In this document: piece by piece, positions 1 through 5,760 of the stretch
How the letters are laid out: each line of letters starts with the position of its first letter
Position numbering within the stretch: the first letter of the stretch is position 1
Source: Bacteroidota bacterium
Lineage (GTDB): Bacteria; Bacteroidota; Bacteroidia; Flavobacteriales_F; PHOS-HE28
Assembly (NCBI GenBank): GCA_023428865.1
Contig: JAEYWT010000291.1
Span: forward strand, 1-5,760
Reading direction: 5' to 3'
DNA length: 5,760 nt
Made by a program: the position numbers and the translations under genes
Notes under the pieces: generated by a model
Databases searched by the model: none
What the model saw: only the letters and a program-made list of their open reading frames with translations
What the model was told of the DNA's origin: nothing

Positions 1-18
1 GTCGGATTTTTTTATAAG

Positions 19-267
19 TTACAGGACCTCAATATCCACGCGACCGGTAGGCACATTGCCGATCACGAACTTGCCATCGAAGTCGGTGGTCGATCCTTGT
101 ATGGGATCGGAGCCCACCACCATTACCGTGGCCCCGATCAAGGGTTGGCGTGTATCGGTGTCGAGGATGGTGCCTCGTATGGTCTGCTTGTTCCCTTGGG
201 CGATCACCTCTCCTAAAAGGAGCATGATCAGGAAGGCGATGAAAGAAAGTACGCTGCGGAGATGCAT
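19..267 (-). pseudogene. Truncated CarboxypepD_reg-like domain protein, probable broken TonB-dependent receptor or surface protein gene
   Basis: The reading frame encodes 82 residues from ATG at 265-267 to TAA at 19-21. Residues 1-24 form a signal peptide (basic start, hydrophobic core AFLIMLLL, end VIAQG). Residues 28-81 match the beginning of a CarboxypepD_reg-like (PF13715-type) domain, with RGTILDTDTRQPLIGATV, a turn at GSTTDFDGKF and the strand PTGRVDIEV. In this family the domain normally continues with a strand like VxYxGYxxx and then leads into a TonB plug/barrel or other module. Here a stop falls in the middle of that strand. In the next frame the DNA just past the break reads VTYKKIR, which resembles the missing strand, so a small indel (mutation or sequencing error) near 24-28 is likely. 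Only 18 bases remain before the window edge, so the continuation cannot be confirmed. The upstream operon ends in its own terminator, so this gene probably has its own promoter, which I could not identify. A genuine short secreted protein is the alternative. Confidence 0.6.
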
Positions 268-373
268 AGGTGGTGCTGTTTTCCATGGGACAACGCACCT
301 CAGGGATACCCCTACTCCGGGATGAAGTTTTTTAGGGAGGATAGAGTAAGTGGCACTGTAAGGAGGTTGGGCA

Positions 374-408
374 GAATGAAGAATGGAGAATGTAGAACGA
401 GGAATATA
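374..408. repeat. Degenerate heptanucleotide tandem repeat, five units
   Basis: Five consecutive 7-base units can be read on the + strand: GAATGAA, GAATGGA, GAATGTA, GAACGAG and GAATATA. Each starts with GAA and most share GAATG. On the minus strand they read as TTC-ending units (for example TCCATTC, TACATTC). The array lies in the non-coding spacer between the operon terminator and the truncated gene at 19-267, about 110 bases upstream of that gene's start. Its function is unknown. Confidence 0.6.
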
Positions 409-419
409 AAGTGAAGAGG

Positions 420-459
420 AAAAAAGTACCAACGGAGGACCTAAAGGGGTCGATGTTGG
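420..459 (-). terminator. Rho-independent terminator of the sigma/anti-sigma/repeat-protein operon
   Basis: On the minus strand, CCAAC (455-459) pairs with GTTGG (429-433), and inside it GACC (448-451) pairs with GGTC (438-441) around a six-base loop. The outer and inner stems are separated by a small asymmetric internal loop (3 and 4 bases). Three bases after the stem comes a run of six U residues (420-425). The structure starts about 20 bases past the stop codon of the gene at 479-2575, the usual position for an operon terminator. The split stem makes it imperfect, hence moderate confidence. Confidence 0.6.
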
Positions 460-478
460 GACATTGCAGAAGGGATGC

Positions 479-2575
479 TCAGAAACGCACACCGATGCCT
501 GCCCGGAAGCCCAGCCAGCCTTGCAGCAACACGGTGCCACGAACCTCTTCGTAAAGCAGGTTCGCCGGCGCAAGGTCGCTCAGGTGCGCGGTGTGGTCGG
601 CGTTGCGCCAAGTGCTCACCAACAGGTTGAAATTGGGGCCTGCACTTAACAGTAAGCCCTTGCCGAATTGGTGTGTGTAGTGTGTTCCGAAACGGCCAAG
701 GATGTTGACCGCGTTGAGCCATTCGGGAACCTCCACCACTTGCTCGCCGGTAAGCTCAATATTGAGGTAGCTGTTCTTCGCTAGGCGTGGCTCAGTCCCG
801 AATCCATAGAGGAAACCCCAGCGCTGATCGTTGGTGGCCGAAGTGGATACACCTAGGATGTTGTGGAACTGTCGTGTCCCGGTCCGCAGCGTTACGCTCA
901 ACGGGAAGATGTCCGTGGTGCTCACATCCACACGGTGGTAGCCGCGACGCGCGAAGCTGAGCAAGCCTATACTGGTGCCCGCGATGGTATCGCTGAAATT
1001 GAGGATGCCAACCTGCCAACCTTCGGAACGCGTCGCATAGTTGAGCGTTCCCACTTGGCCTCCCTTGGCCGTACCGCTCACCGCATTCACACCGAAGCTG
1101 AATTGACCACCTTCCAATTGATGTGCGTAATTGAGACCGAAGCCGACCTGCCCGGCATGCACCCGCCCGGGAACCACGTTCATGCCGAAGGAGAACTGTC
1201 CACCGGTGACATTGTGCGCATAGTTGGCACCGAAGCCCACCTGTCCACCACTCACATCACCTGGCACAACGTTCATCCCGAATGAAACTTGACCACCGCT
1301 CACCTGCCGGGCATAGTTCGCGCCGAAACCGACCTGACCACCACCGACCGAATCCAAGGCCACATTCACCCCGCCAGCAACCTGCGCACCGCTCACCTTG
1401 TGGCCGAAGTTGATGCCACCTGCGATCTGCGCCTTCCGCACATCCTTCGGCGTTACGTTCACCGCACCGGCTATCTGTGTGCCTTCCACATTCTGCGTGG
1501 CCACATTGCACCCACCGGCGACCTGTACCCCTTTCAGACCACCCTTCACCACGTTGACACCACCGGAGATCTGCACTCCCGTGAGCGTATCCCAAACCGT
1601 ATTGCCAAAACCGGAGATCTGAACACCCTCCAAGCGGCGCATGGTGTGGTTGATAGCCCCGGCCACCTGCACACCGGTCGTATTCCGGCCGACCAGGTTG
1701 GTGAGCCCTGCGATCTGCATGCCATTCACATCGTGGCTTTCGATGTTGGCCACACCGCCCACCTCAAAACCATCCAAACCACGTGCATATCCTGCCAGTA
1801 CATTGAAGGAGAAGTTGTTTACGGCCACTGGGGCGATATCCTTGTTACTGCTCACGTTCGGCACCAAGGAGATCTGCCACTTCCGGTACTCCACGATGTT
1901 GAGGTTGGAAGCCAGATCGAATTGGCTATTGGAGACCAATAGGCGTGCCACACCCAGATCTTCCACACCACAACGTTCGTGCAAACAGATCGGCGCTACC
2001 GGTTCGATCACCTGTCGTTTGTGCAAGGCCAGTCGCGGCATCACCCCATCGCGGCCAACGTATACAACGGTATCGTGGTACTCTTTGCGCATCACGAGCA
2101 AGGCCGTGCGATCGCGCTCACCACCTACGTCCAACGAGAACGTTCCCAACGCGTCGGTGGACGTTGCATGTTTGCCATCGACCTCATGTACCGACGCCTG
2201 CGCAACGGGTCCGCCGCTCTTGGCATCGTAGATAGCACCGGTTATCACGAACTTCCTACGAGCGCCGCTCTTGTCCAGTAGGATGATATGGTTGCCGGTC
2301 TCCTTCAGCTCGAAGCGAGGGCCCACCAGCTGTCGCAACGTAGACTCCACCGTTCCATTCACCGTTACGTTCACCACGCTATCGCCATTCACCACGGCGG
2401 CATTGTAGCTCAGCTTGAACTTACCATCGCGTGCGATCAACGACAATGCTTCGGAAACCCGCACGCGTTGTGCATCCACCTGGACCGTGCGCTTCAGGAT
2501 AGGCTGAGCCGAGGCCAGCACCGGAAGCACCAGCAAGAGCAAGAGGACCATCCACCGTTCAGCAGCCTTCGCCAT
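479..2575 (-). CDS. STN/CarboxypepD_reg-domain envelope protein with a 15-16-residue repeat array
   Basis: This 698-residue protein is probably exported to the outer membrane or surface. Residues 1-23 are a signal peptide (core LLLLLVLPVL, likely cleavage after ASA). Residues about 27-102 resemble the STN domain of TonB-dependent transducers and secretins (VRVSEALSLIARDGKFKLSYN, ending NHIILLDKS). Residues 108-184 form a CarboxypepD_reg-like beta sandwich (FVITGAIYDAKSGGPVAQASV). A linker with C197 and C202 leads to about 17 repeats (286-545) of the type GxQ[VIF]AGxxN, resembling the 'surface repeat' described for Leptospira LA_2272-like proteins. Residues 550-698 look like alternating beta strands and end in VRF, an aromatic terminus typical of outer-membrane barrels. 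There is no TonB plug. The ATG lies inside the end of fecR (17-bp overlap), so translation is probably coupled. Being third in a sigma/anti-sigma operon suggests it is the signal receptor or the output of the circuit. The frame and domains are clear; the function is inferred. Confidence 0.88.
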   Translation of the reverse strand: MAKAAERWMVLLLLLVLPVLASAQPILKRTVQVDAQRVRVSEALSLIARDGKFKLSYNAAVVNGDSVVNVTVNGTVESTLRQLVGPRFELKETGNHIILLDKSGARRKFVITGAIYDAKSGGPVAQASVHEVDGKHATSTDALGTFSLDVGGERDRTALLVMRKEYHDTVVYVGRDGVMPRLALHKRQVIEPVAPICLHERCGVEDLGVARLLVSNSQFDLASNLNIVEYRKWQISLVPNVSSNKDIAPVAVNNFSFNVLAGYARGLDGFEVGGVANIESHDVNGMQIAGLTNLVGRNTTGVQVAGAINHTMRRLEGVQISGFGNTVWDTLTGVQISGGVNVVKGGLKGVQVAGGCNVATQNVEGTQIAGAVNVTPKDVRKAQIAGGINFGHKVSGAQVAGGVNVALDSVGGGQVGFGANYARQVSGGQVSFGMNVVPGDVSGGQVGFGANYAHNVTGGQFSFGMNVVPGRVHAGQVGFGLNYAHQLEGGQFSFGVNAVSGTAKGGQVGTLNYATRSEGWQVGILNFSDTIAGTSIGLLSFARRGYHRVDVSTTDIFPLSVTLRTGTRQFHNILGVSTSATNDQRWGFLYGFGTEPRLAKNSYLNIELTGEQVVEVPEWLNAVNILGRFGTHYTHQFGKGLLLSAGPNFNLLVSTWRNADHTAHLSDLAPANLLYEEVRGTVLLQGWLGFRAGIGVRF
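935..1774 (-). repeat. Protein-level repeat array (15-16 residues per unit) within the envelope protein
   Basis: This region codes for residues 268-547. Q of the repeat motif recurs at residues 287, 303, 319, 335, 351, 367 and 383, an exact 16-residue spacing, then at 398, 414, 429, 445, 460, 476, 491, 507 and 521 with spacings of 14-16. Early units read xQ[VI][AS]GxxN. Middle units alternate GQVGFGxNYA and GQ[VF]SFGxNxV. The last units shorten to QVGxLN. Each unit could be one beta strand plus a turn, giving either a barrel wall or a beta-roll. Confidence 0.85.
1061..1339 (-). repeat. 93-bp tandem DNA repeat, three units
   Basis: Within the repeat array, three successive 31-residue units (413-443, 444-474, 475-505) each pair a GQVGFGxNYA half with a GQxSFGxN half. 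At DNA level they occupy 1247-1339, 1154-1246 and 1061-1153 and are visibly similar, though not identical. This suggests recent duplication of a two-repeat block. Confidence 0.7.
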
Positions 2576-3530
2576 CGAGGGTGTAGGTTCCTGGTGCGCT
2601 TTGGGTGAGCGAAAGGCCGTAGGTATCGGCGATCACGCGCAGGATGTAATCGATCGGTTCATCCTCGAAGGTGGCGGTTAGGGTGCATCGCTTCAGGGCA
2701 TCATTGGCCAACTGCACCTTTACCTGGAAGAGCTTCTGCAGCTGATCCACAACAGCGACCATGGTTGCTTCCTGGAACTGGATGATACGTTCACCGAACA
2801 CATCGGCCGGTGGTGCTGGCAGCCGCTCCAACAGATGAGCAGCTTTGTTGTAACGCGCGTAACCACCGGTATGCAGGATCACCGTATCGCCCTCGGCCTG
2901 CACGCGCACCTTGCCATGACGAACACGCACCAACACACTGGAAGATGTATCGAACGCACTTACCTCGAAGGCAGTTCCGAGCACCGTGACCAACACATCA
3001 TCAGTCTCTACCACGAAGGGTCGTTCTTCGTCGCGTTGCACTTCGAAATAGGCTTCACCCTGTAGGGTAACATGCCGATCATCATTCATCCGCACGTTCA
3101 CGCGTGAACCTGGGGAGAGCACCACGCTGCTGTTGTCCTGCAGCACGGTGCGTACATGTTCGTTCGCTGCCATGAATTCTTCGGGGCGTTGTTGGTACCA
3201 ACTGCGAACGCCAATGAAGAGGCCCGTGAACACTGCAGCGGCGGCCAGCCAGCGCGTAACCATGCGTACCCTGTTCAGGGGCACCACGCGTTCCCGACCT
3301 TCTGCCTCAGCAATGCGTGCTTCTACCCGGTGCCATGCCTGTTCAACGTCCACTTCGGGGACCGCAGCATCGGCACCTAGGCCCCAGATCGCGCGTAGCT
3401 GTTCGAGTTCGGCAGCATAGGCAACATCCGCCGCCGCCCAAGCCTCCACGGCCTGTCGTTGGGCAGCATCGGCCTCACCGCTGAGGTAGCGAGCCAGCTC
3501 TTCGCTTGTGATATGTGGTCCTTCGTTCAA
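2559..3530 (-). CDS. FecR-family anti-sigma factor
   Basis: This is a 323-residue inner-membrane regulator of the ECF sigma factor encoded just upstream. Residues 8-80 form the cytoplasmic N-terminal region (SEELARYLSGEADAAQRQAVEAW motif, then IW at 48-49) that in this family binds the sigma factor. A single membrane segment follows at about 92-109 (VTRWLAAAAVFTGLFIGV). The periplasmic FecR domain spans about 122-212 (VVLSPGSRVNV, GEAYFEV, FVVETDDVLVTVLGTAFEVSAF, VRVRHGKVRV). The C-terminal DUF4974/STN-like domain spans about 249-318 (IIQFQEATMVAVVDQLQKLF, ending YTLDG). Length is normal for Bacteroidota FecR proteins. The start is TTG at 3528-3530, because the frame has no ATG or GTG between an upstream in-frame TAA and residue 90; an AGGGA lies about 8 bases before the TTG. 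The gene follows the sigma gene by 62 bp, and its end overlaps the next gene by 17 bp. Family assignment is secure; the signal sensed is unknown. Confidence 0.94.
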   Translation of the reverse strand: MNEGPHITSEELARYLSGEADAAQRQAVEAWAAADVAYAAELEQLRAIWGLGADAAVPEVDVEQAWHRVEARIAEAEGRERVVPLNRVRMVTRWLAAAAVFTGLFIGVRSWYQQRPEEFMAANEHVRTVLQDNSSVVLSPGSRVNVRMNDDRHVTLQGEAYFEVQRDEERPFVVETDDVLVTVLGTAFEVSAFDTSSSVLVRVRHGKVRVQAEGDTVILHTGGYARYNKAAHLLERLPAPPADVFGERIIQFQEATMVAVVDQLQKLFQVKVQLANDALKRCTLTATFEDEPIDYILRVIADTYGLSLTQSAPGTYTLDGEGC

Positions 3531-3592
3531 CGTTCTGTCCCTATGACAACGACCTTACTCGAAACCCCTATCCTACCCTTCACCTCGTTCCA

Positions 3593-4153
3593 TCATTTCA
3601 TCCAGAACCACCACCAAAGCCAACCGATCATGGTCGCTGGCATCAGGTCGGCGAGCTCTTCCCGTAGTGTCTTCAGTGCCTTACCCATCTGGTTCTCAAC
3701 GGTCTTCACCGAAATACCCAAACGCTCGGCGATCTCGTGGTACTTCAACCCTTCGTGCCGACTCAATTTGAAGACCTTCCGCCGTTCCTCTGGCAACGCC
3801 TCAATAGCTGCATGAACACGCGCGGCACGTTCGCTATGCTCATCCTCGGTACGCCCATCCTCGTCCTTGGCATCATCCACCTCTTCGTTCAAACTGCGCA
3901 CCCGACCTTGCACCTTCACCGCATTCAGACATCGGTTCCGTACGGCCTGGAACAGGTAAGACTTCAGGTAACTGGTCACCTTCGTCTTCTCACGATCCAT
4001 CCACAGGCGGAAGAAGAGGTCCTGTACGAGATCCTCGGCTTTGTCGCCATCTTTCACATACTGCATGGCGAACGCGCATAGCGGCCTGTACTGGGCCTTG
4101 AACAACGCTTCGAAGGCGTTGCGATCACCGGCGGCTATTGGTGCGAAGTCCAT
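3593..4153 (-). CDS. ECF (FecI-type) RNA polymerase sigma factor
   Basis: This 186-residue sigma-70-family factor of the extracytoplasmic-function type directs RNA polymerase to promoters under control of the FecR-type protein downstream. Region 2 spans about 14-80, with FEALFKAQYRPLCAFAMQYV, then DKAEDLVQDLFFRLW, then SYLFQAVRNRCLN. An acidic linker rich in D and E follows at 89-109. Region 4 spans about 113-166 (AIEALPEERRKVFKLSR, then the helix-turn-helix YHEIAERLGISVKTVENQMGKALKTLR). The ATG at 4151-4153 fits the family's usual start; the frame stays open upstream to 4345, but that part has no sigma-like sequence. The last residues (177-184) are GWLWWWFW, an unusual tryptophan-rich tail after region 4. 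Transcription diverges from clpB. It lies 62 bp upstream of the FecR gene, so the two are probably co-transcribed. Family certain; regulon unknown. Confidence 0.95.
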   Translation of the reverse strand: MDFAPIAAGDRNAFEALFKAQYRPLCAFAMQYVKDGDKAEDLVQDLFFRLWMDREKTKVTSYLKSYLFQAVRNRCLNAVKVQGRVRSLNEEVDDAKDEDGRTEDEHSERAARVHAAIEALPEERRKVFKLSRHEGLKYHEIAERLGISVKTVENQMGKALKTLREELADLMPATMIGWLWWWFWMK

Positions 4154-4233
4154 GGAGAGGAAGGCGGGCCGAAAGTAGCCTTCACCCCTTATTCGTGCAC
4201 AAGCAGATACACGCCATATCTTCAGGCTCCGAT

Positions 4234-4252
4234 CGTTCCTGCACGACGTTCC
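4234..4252 (-). promoter_or_regulatory. Direct repeat GGAACG-N7-GGAACG upstream of the sigma gene
   Basis: Read on the minus strand, GGAACG occurs twice with 13-bp spacing (4247-4252 and 4234-4239), about 80-100 bases before the sigma gene start. GGAAC is the common -35 core of many ECF-sigma promoters, so autoregulation is possible. No matching CGTC-like -10 element is found at the expected distance, so this is only a candidate. Confidence 0.2.
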
Positions 4253-4285
4253 GTCACACGCAACCACCAAGGTACTGACACTCTT

Positions 4286-4304
4286 ACCGATAACACGGAT
4301 CGGT
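4286..4304. promoter_or_regulatory. Inverted repeat ACCGAT-N7-ATCGGT, possible operator
   Basis: The perfect 6-bp arms lie at 4286-4291 and 4299-4304 with a 7-base spacer, ending 49 bases before the clpB ATG. The position and symmetry fit a binding site for a dimeric regulator, or a small hairpin in the clpB leader. The arms are short enough that chance is possible. Confidence 0.3.
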
Positions 4305-4353
4305 GCGTGCCTTGTAAAGAGCGAGAGCATTCCATCGGAAAGCAAACTTGAAC

Positions 4354-5760
4354 ATGGACCTGAACAAATTCACCATACGCTCTCAGCAAGCCATCCAACA
4401 GGCGCAGACCATCGCCACCGGTTTTGGTCAGCAACAATTGGAGAACGGTCACCTGCTGAAAGGGATCCTGGAAGTGGATGCCGATGTAACGCCCTTCCTG
4501 TTGAAGAAACTGAACGTGAACTTACCGGTGCTGCAACAAGCACTGGACCGTATCGTGCAAGGTTACCCGAAGGTGAGTGGTGCCCAACTCTCGCTCTCGC
4601 GAACGGCAGCTACCACCTTGAACAAAGCCCTCGCCTCATTGAAGGAATTCGATGATGAGTACGCCAGTGTGGAGCATATGCTGATCGGTATCATCGAAAG
4701 CAGCGACAATGTTGCCCAATTGCTGAAGGATGCCGGTGCCAATCGCAAGGACCTCGTGGCGGCGATCAAGGAGTTGCGCAAGGGCCAGCGCGTAACCAGC
4801 CAGAGCCAGGAGGAAACGTACAACGCCTTGAACAAGTACGCGAAGAACCTGAACCAACTGGCGAAAGAGAACAAGTTGGACCCAGTGATCGGTCGCGACG
4901 AGGAGATCCGTCGGGTGCTGCAGATCCTCAGCCGCCGCACCAAGAACAACCCGATCCTGATCGGTGAACCAGGCGTTGGTAAGACCGCCATCGCGGAAGG
5001 CATCGCGCAGCGAATTGTGACAGGAGACATTCCCGAAGACCTCGCCAACAAGCAGGTGTACAGCCTGGATATGGGCGCGCTCGTAGCCGGTGCCAAATAC
5101 AAGGGCGAATTCGAAGAGCGCTTGAAATCGGTGGTGAAGGAGGTGATCGCCAGCGAAGGCACCGTTGTGCTTTTCATTGACGAGATACATACACTGGTGG
5201 GTGCCGGCGGTGGCGAAGGCGCCATGGATGCCGCCAACATCCTGAAACCGGCACTGGCCCGGGGCGAACTACGTGCCATCGGTGCCACCACGCTCAATGA
5301 ATACCAGAAGTATTTCGAGAAGGACAAAGCCTTGGAGCGTCGCTTCCAGAAAGTACTGGTGGATGAGCCATCTCGTGAAGATGCGATCAGCATCCTACGT
5401 GGCCTGAAGGAGAAGTACGAGAACCACCACAAGGTGCTGATCAAAGACGGAGCCATCATCGCCGCCGTGGAACTGAGCACACGCTACATCGCCGATCGTT
5501 TCCTACCGGACAAGGCGATCGACCTGATCGATGAAGCCGCGAGCAAACTGCGCATGGAGATCAATTCCAAACCTGAAGAGCTCGATGAGGTGGACAGGAA
5601 GATCATGCAGCTGGAGATCGAACGCGAAGCCATCAAACGGGAGAACGATACCGCACATCTGGCCGAGATAAACCTGCAACTGGCCGAACTAGGCGATCAC
5701 CGCGATGGCTTGAAAGCCCGTTGGGAGAACGAACGCGGACTGGTGGAGAAGATCAACGAA
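4354..5760 (+). CDS. clpB: ATP-dependent disaggregase chaperone ClpB, 5' part
   Basis: ClpB is the cytoplasmic Hsp100 AAA+ hexamer that threads aggregated proteins through its central pore, working with DnaK/DnaJ/GrpE after heat stress. The first 469 codons are present (the full family length is about 860); the gene continues past the right edge. Residues 1-145 are the Clp N-domain, with two repeats starting at FTIRSQQAIQQAQ and LSLSRTAATTLNKA. The first nucleotide-binding domain has Walker A GEPGVGKT at 204-211, pore-loop tyrosine Y249 (AKYKGEFEER), Walker B ending D276-E277 (LFIDEIH) and arginine fingers R329-R330 (ALERRFQKV). These residues all sit two positions before their E. coli counterparts. 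From about 407 the coiled-coil middle domain begins (EELDEVDRKIMQLEIEREAIK), which separates ClpB from ClpA and marks it as the disaggregase. The start is ATG at 4354 (MDLNKFTIRSQQAI), matching the family. No CIRCE element precedes it, so regulation may be by another heat-shock mechanism. Confidence 0.97.
   Translation, partial: MDLNKFTIRSQQAIQQAQTIATGFGQQQLENGHLLKGILEVDADVTPFLLKKLNVNLPVLQQALDRIVQGYPKVSGAQLSLSRTAATTLNKALASLKEFDDEYASVEHMLIGIIESSDNVAQLLKDAGANRKDLVAAIKELRKGQRVTSQSQEETYNALNKYAKNLNQLAKENKLDPVIGRDEEIRRVLQILSRRTKNNPILIGEPGVGKTAIAEGIAQRIVTGDIPEDLANKQVYSLDMGALVAGAKYKGEFEERLKSVVKEVIASEGTVVLFIDEIHTLVGAGGGEGAMDAANILKPALARGELRAIGATTLNEYQKYFEKDKALERRFQKVLVDEPSREDAISILRGLKEKYENHHKVLIKDGAIIAAVELSTRYIADRFLPDKAIDLIDEAASKLRMEINSKPEELDEVDRKIMQLEIEREAIKRENDTAHLAEINLQLAELGDHRDGLKARWENERGLVEKINE

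Larger units (their letters stand above)
4154..4353. promoter_or_regulatory. Divergent intergenic region between the sigma operon and clpB
   Basis: This 200-bp stretch must hold promoters for both directions. I found no convincing Bacteroidota-type promoter (TTG, spacer, TAnnTTTG) in either direction. No CIRCE-type heat-shock operator (TTAGCACTC with its inverted copy) is present in front of clpB. What is visible is a 6-bp inverted repeat at 4286-4304 and a direct repeat at 4234-4252, listed separately. Neither flanking gene has a clear Shine-Dalgarno sequence. Confidence 0.6.

Noticed and set aside
401..433. Possible Bacteroidota promoter for the truncated gene (TTGG, 21-base spacer, TATATT)
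   Set aside because: The TTGG lies in the terminator stem and the -10 lacks the TTTG half, so the match is too weak to annotate.
19..573. Longer 184-residue version of the truncated gene, starting inside the 3' end of the repeat-protein gene
   Set aside because: The extra N-terminal part crosses the terminator and the heptamer repeat, and is followed by an internal methionine with a textbook signal peptide. The start at 267 is much better.
1061..1339. CRISPR-like direct repeats
   Set aside because: The repeats are in frame within a coding gene, have no unique spacers, and follow the protein-level period.
863..1942. Long plus-strand open frames opposite the repeat array
   Set aside because: They mirror the repetitive, GC-rich coding strand. 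Their His/Thr-rich translation follows from reverse-complemented Gly/Val/Asn codons, and no protein family is recognisable.
4154..4345. N-terminal extension of the sigma factor (64 residues)
   Set aside because: It has no sigma-like sequence, covers most of the divergent promoter region, and the ATG at 4153 matches the family's normal start.
4563..5480. 305-residue minus-strand open frame opposite clpB
   Set aside because: The clpB frame is unambiguous with all catalytic motifs. The antisense translation is low-complexity, rich in Ser and Leu, and typical of a shadow frame.

Overview
The window looks like chromosomal DNA from a member of the Bacteroidota. The evidence is an ECF sigma factor followed by a FecR-type anti-sigma factor with the C-terminal STN-like domain typical of this phylum, envelope proteins with STN and carboxypeptidase-regulatory-like (CarboxypepD_reg) domains, and genes without strong Shine-Dalgarno sequences. 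Base composition is moderately GC-rich for the phylum. The genus cannot be told from the sequence.

Layout from right to left. On the + strand, clpB starts at 4354 and runs off the right edge; the N-domain, the first AAA+ module and the start of the middle domain are present. A 200-bp divergent intergenic region (4154-4353) separates it from a minus-strand operon. The operon is an ECF sigma factor (3593-4153), a FecR-family anti-sigma factor with a TTG start (2559-3530), and a 698-residue predicted envelope protein (479-2575) whose start overlaps the fecR end by 17 bp. A hairpin followed by six U residues (420-459) ends the operon. After a short spacer with a degenerate heptanucleotide tandem repeat (374-408), a second minus-strand gene (19-267) encodes a signal peptide and most of one CarboxypepD_reg-like domain. 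It then stops mid-domain, so it looks like a broken or frameshifted receptor-type gene.

How the genes may work together. In the Fec-type paradigm, an outer-membrane TonB-dependent receptor carrying an STN domain signals to a membrane-anchored FecR protein, which controls a FecI-type sigma factor. Here the gene translationally coupled to fecR has a signal peptide, an STN-like domain and a CarboxypepD_reg-like domain. In place of a TonB plug and barrel it has about 17 copies of a 15-16-residue glycine/asparagine repeat and a C-terminal region resembling outer-membrane beta strands. The simplest inference is a trans-envelope sensing circuit in which a non-transporter repeat protein takes the receptor's place. 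This is the most interesting aspect of the window. The architecture is read directly from the sequence; the signalling role is inferred.
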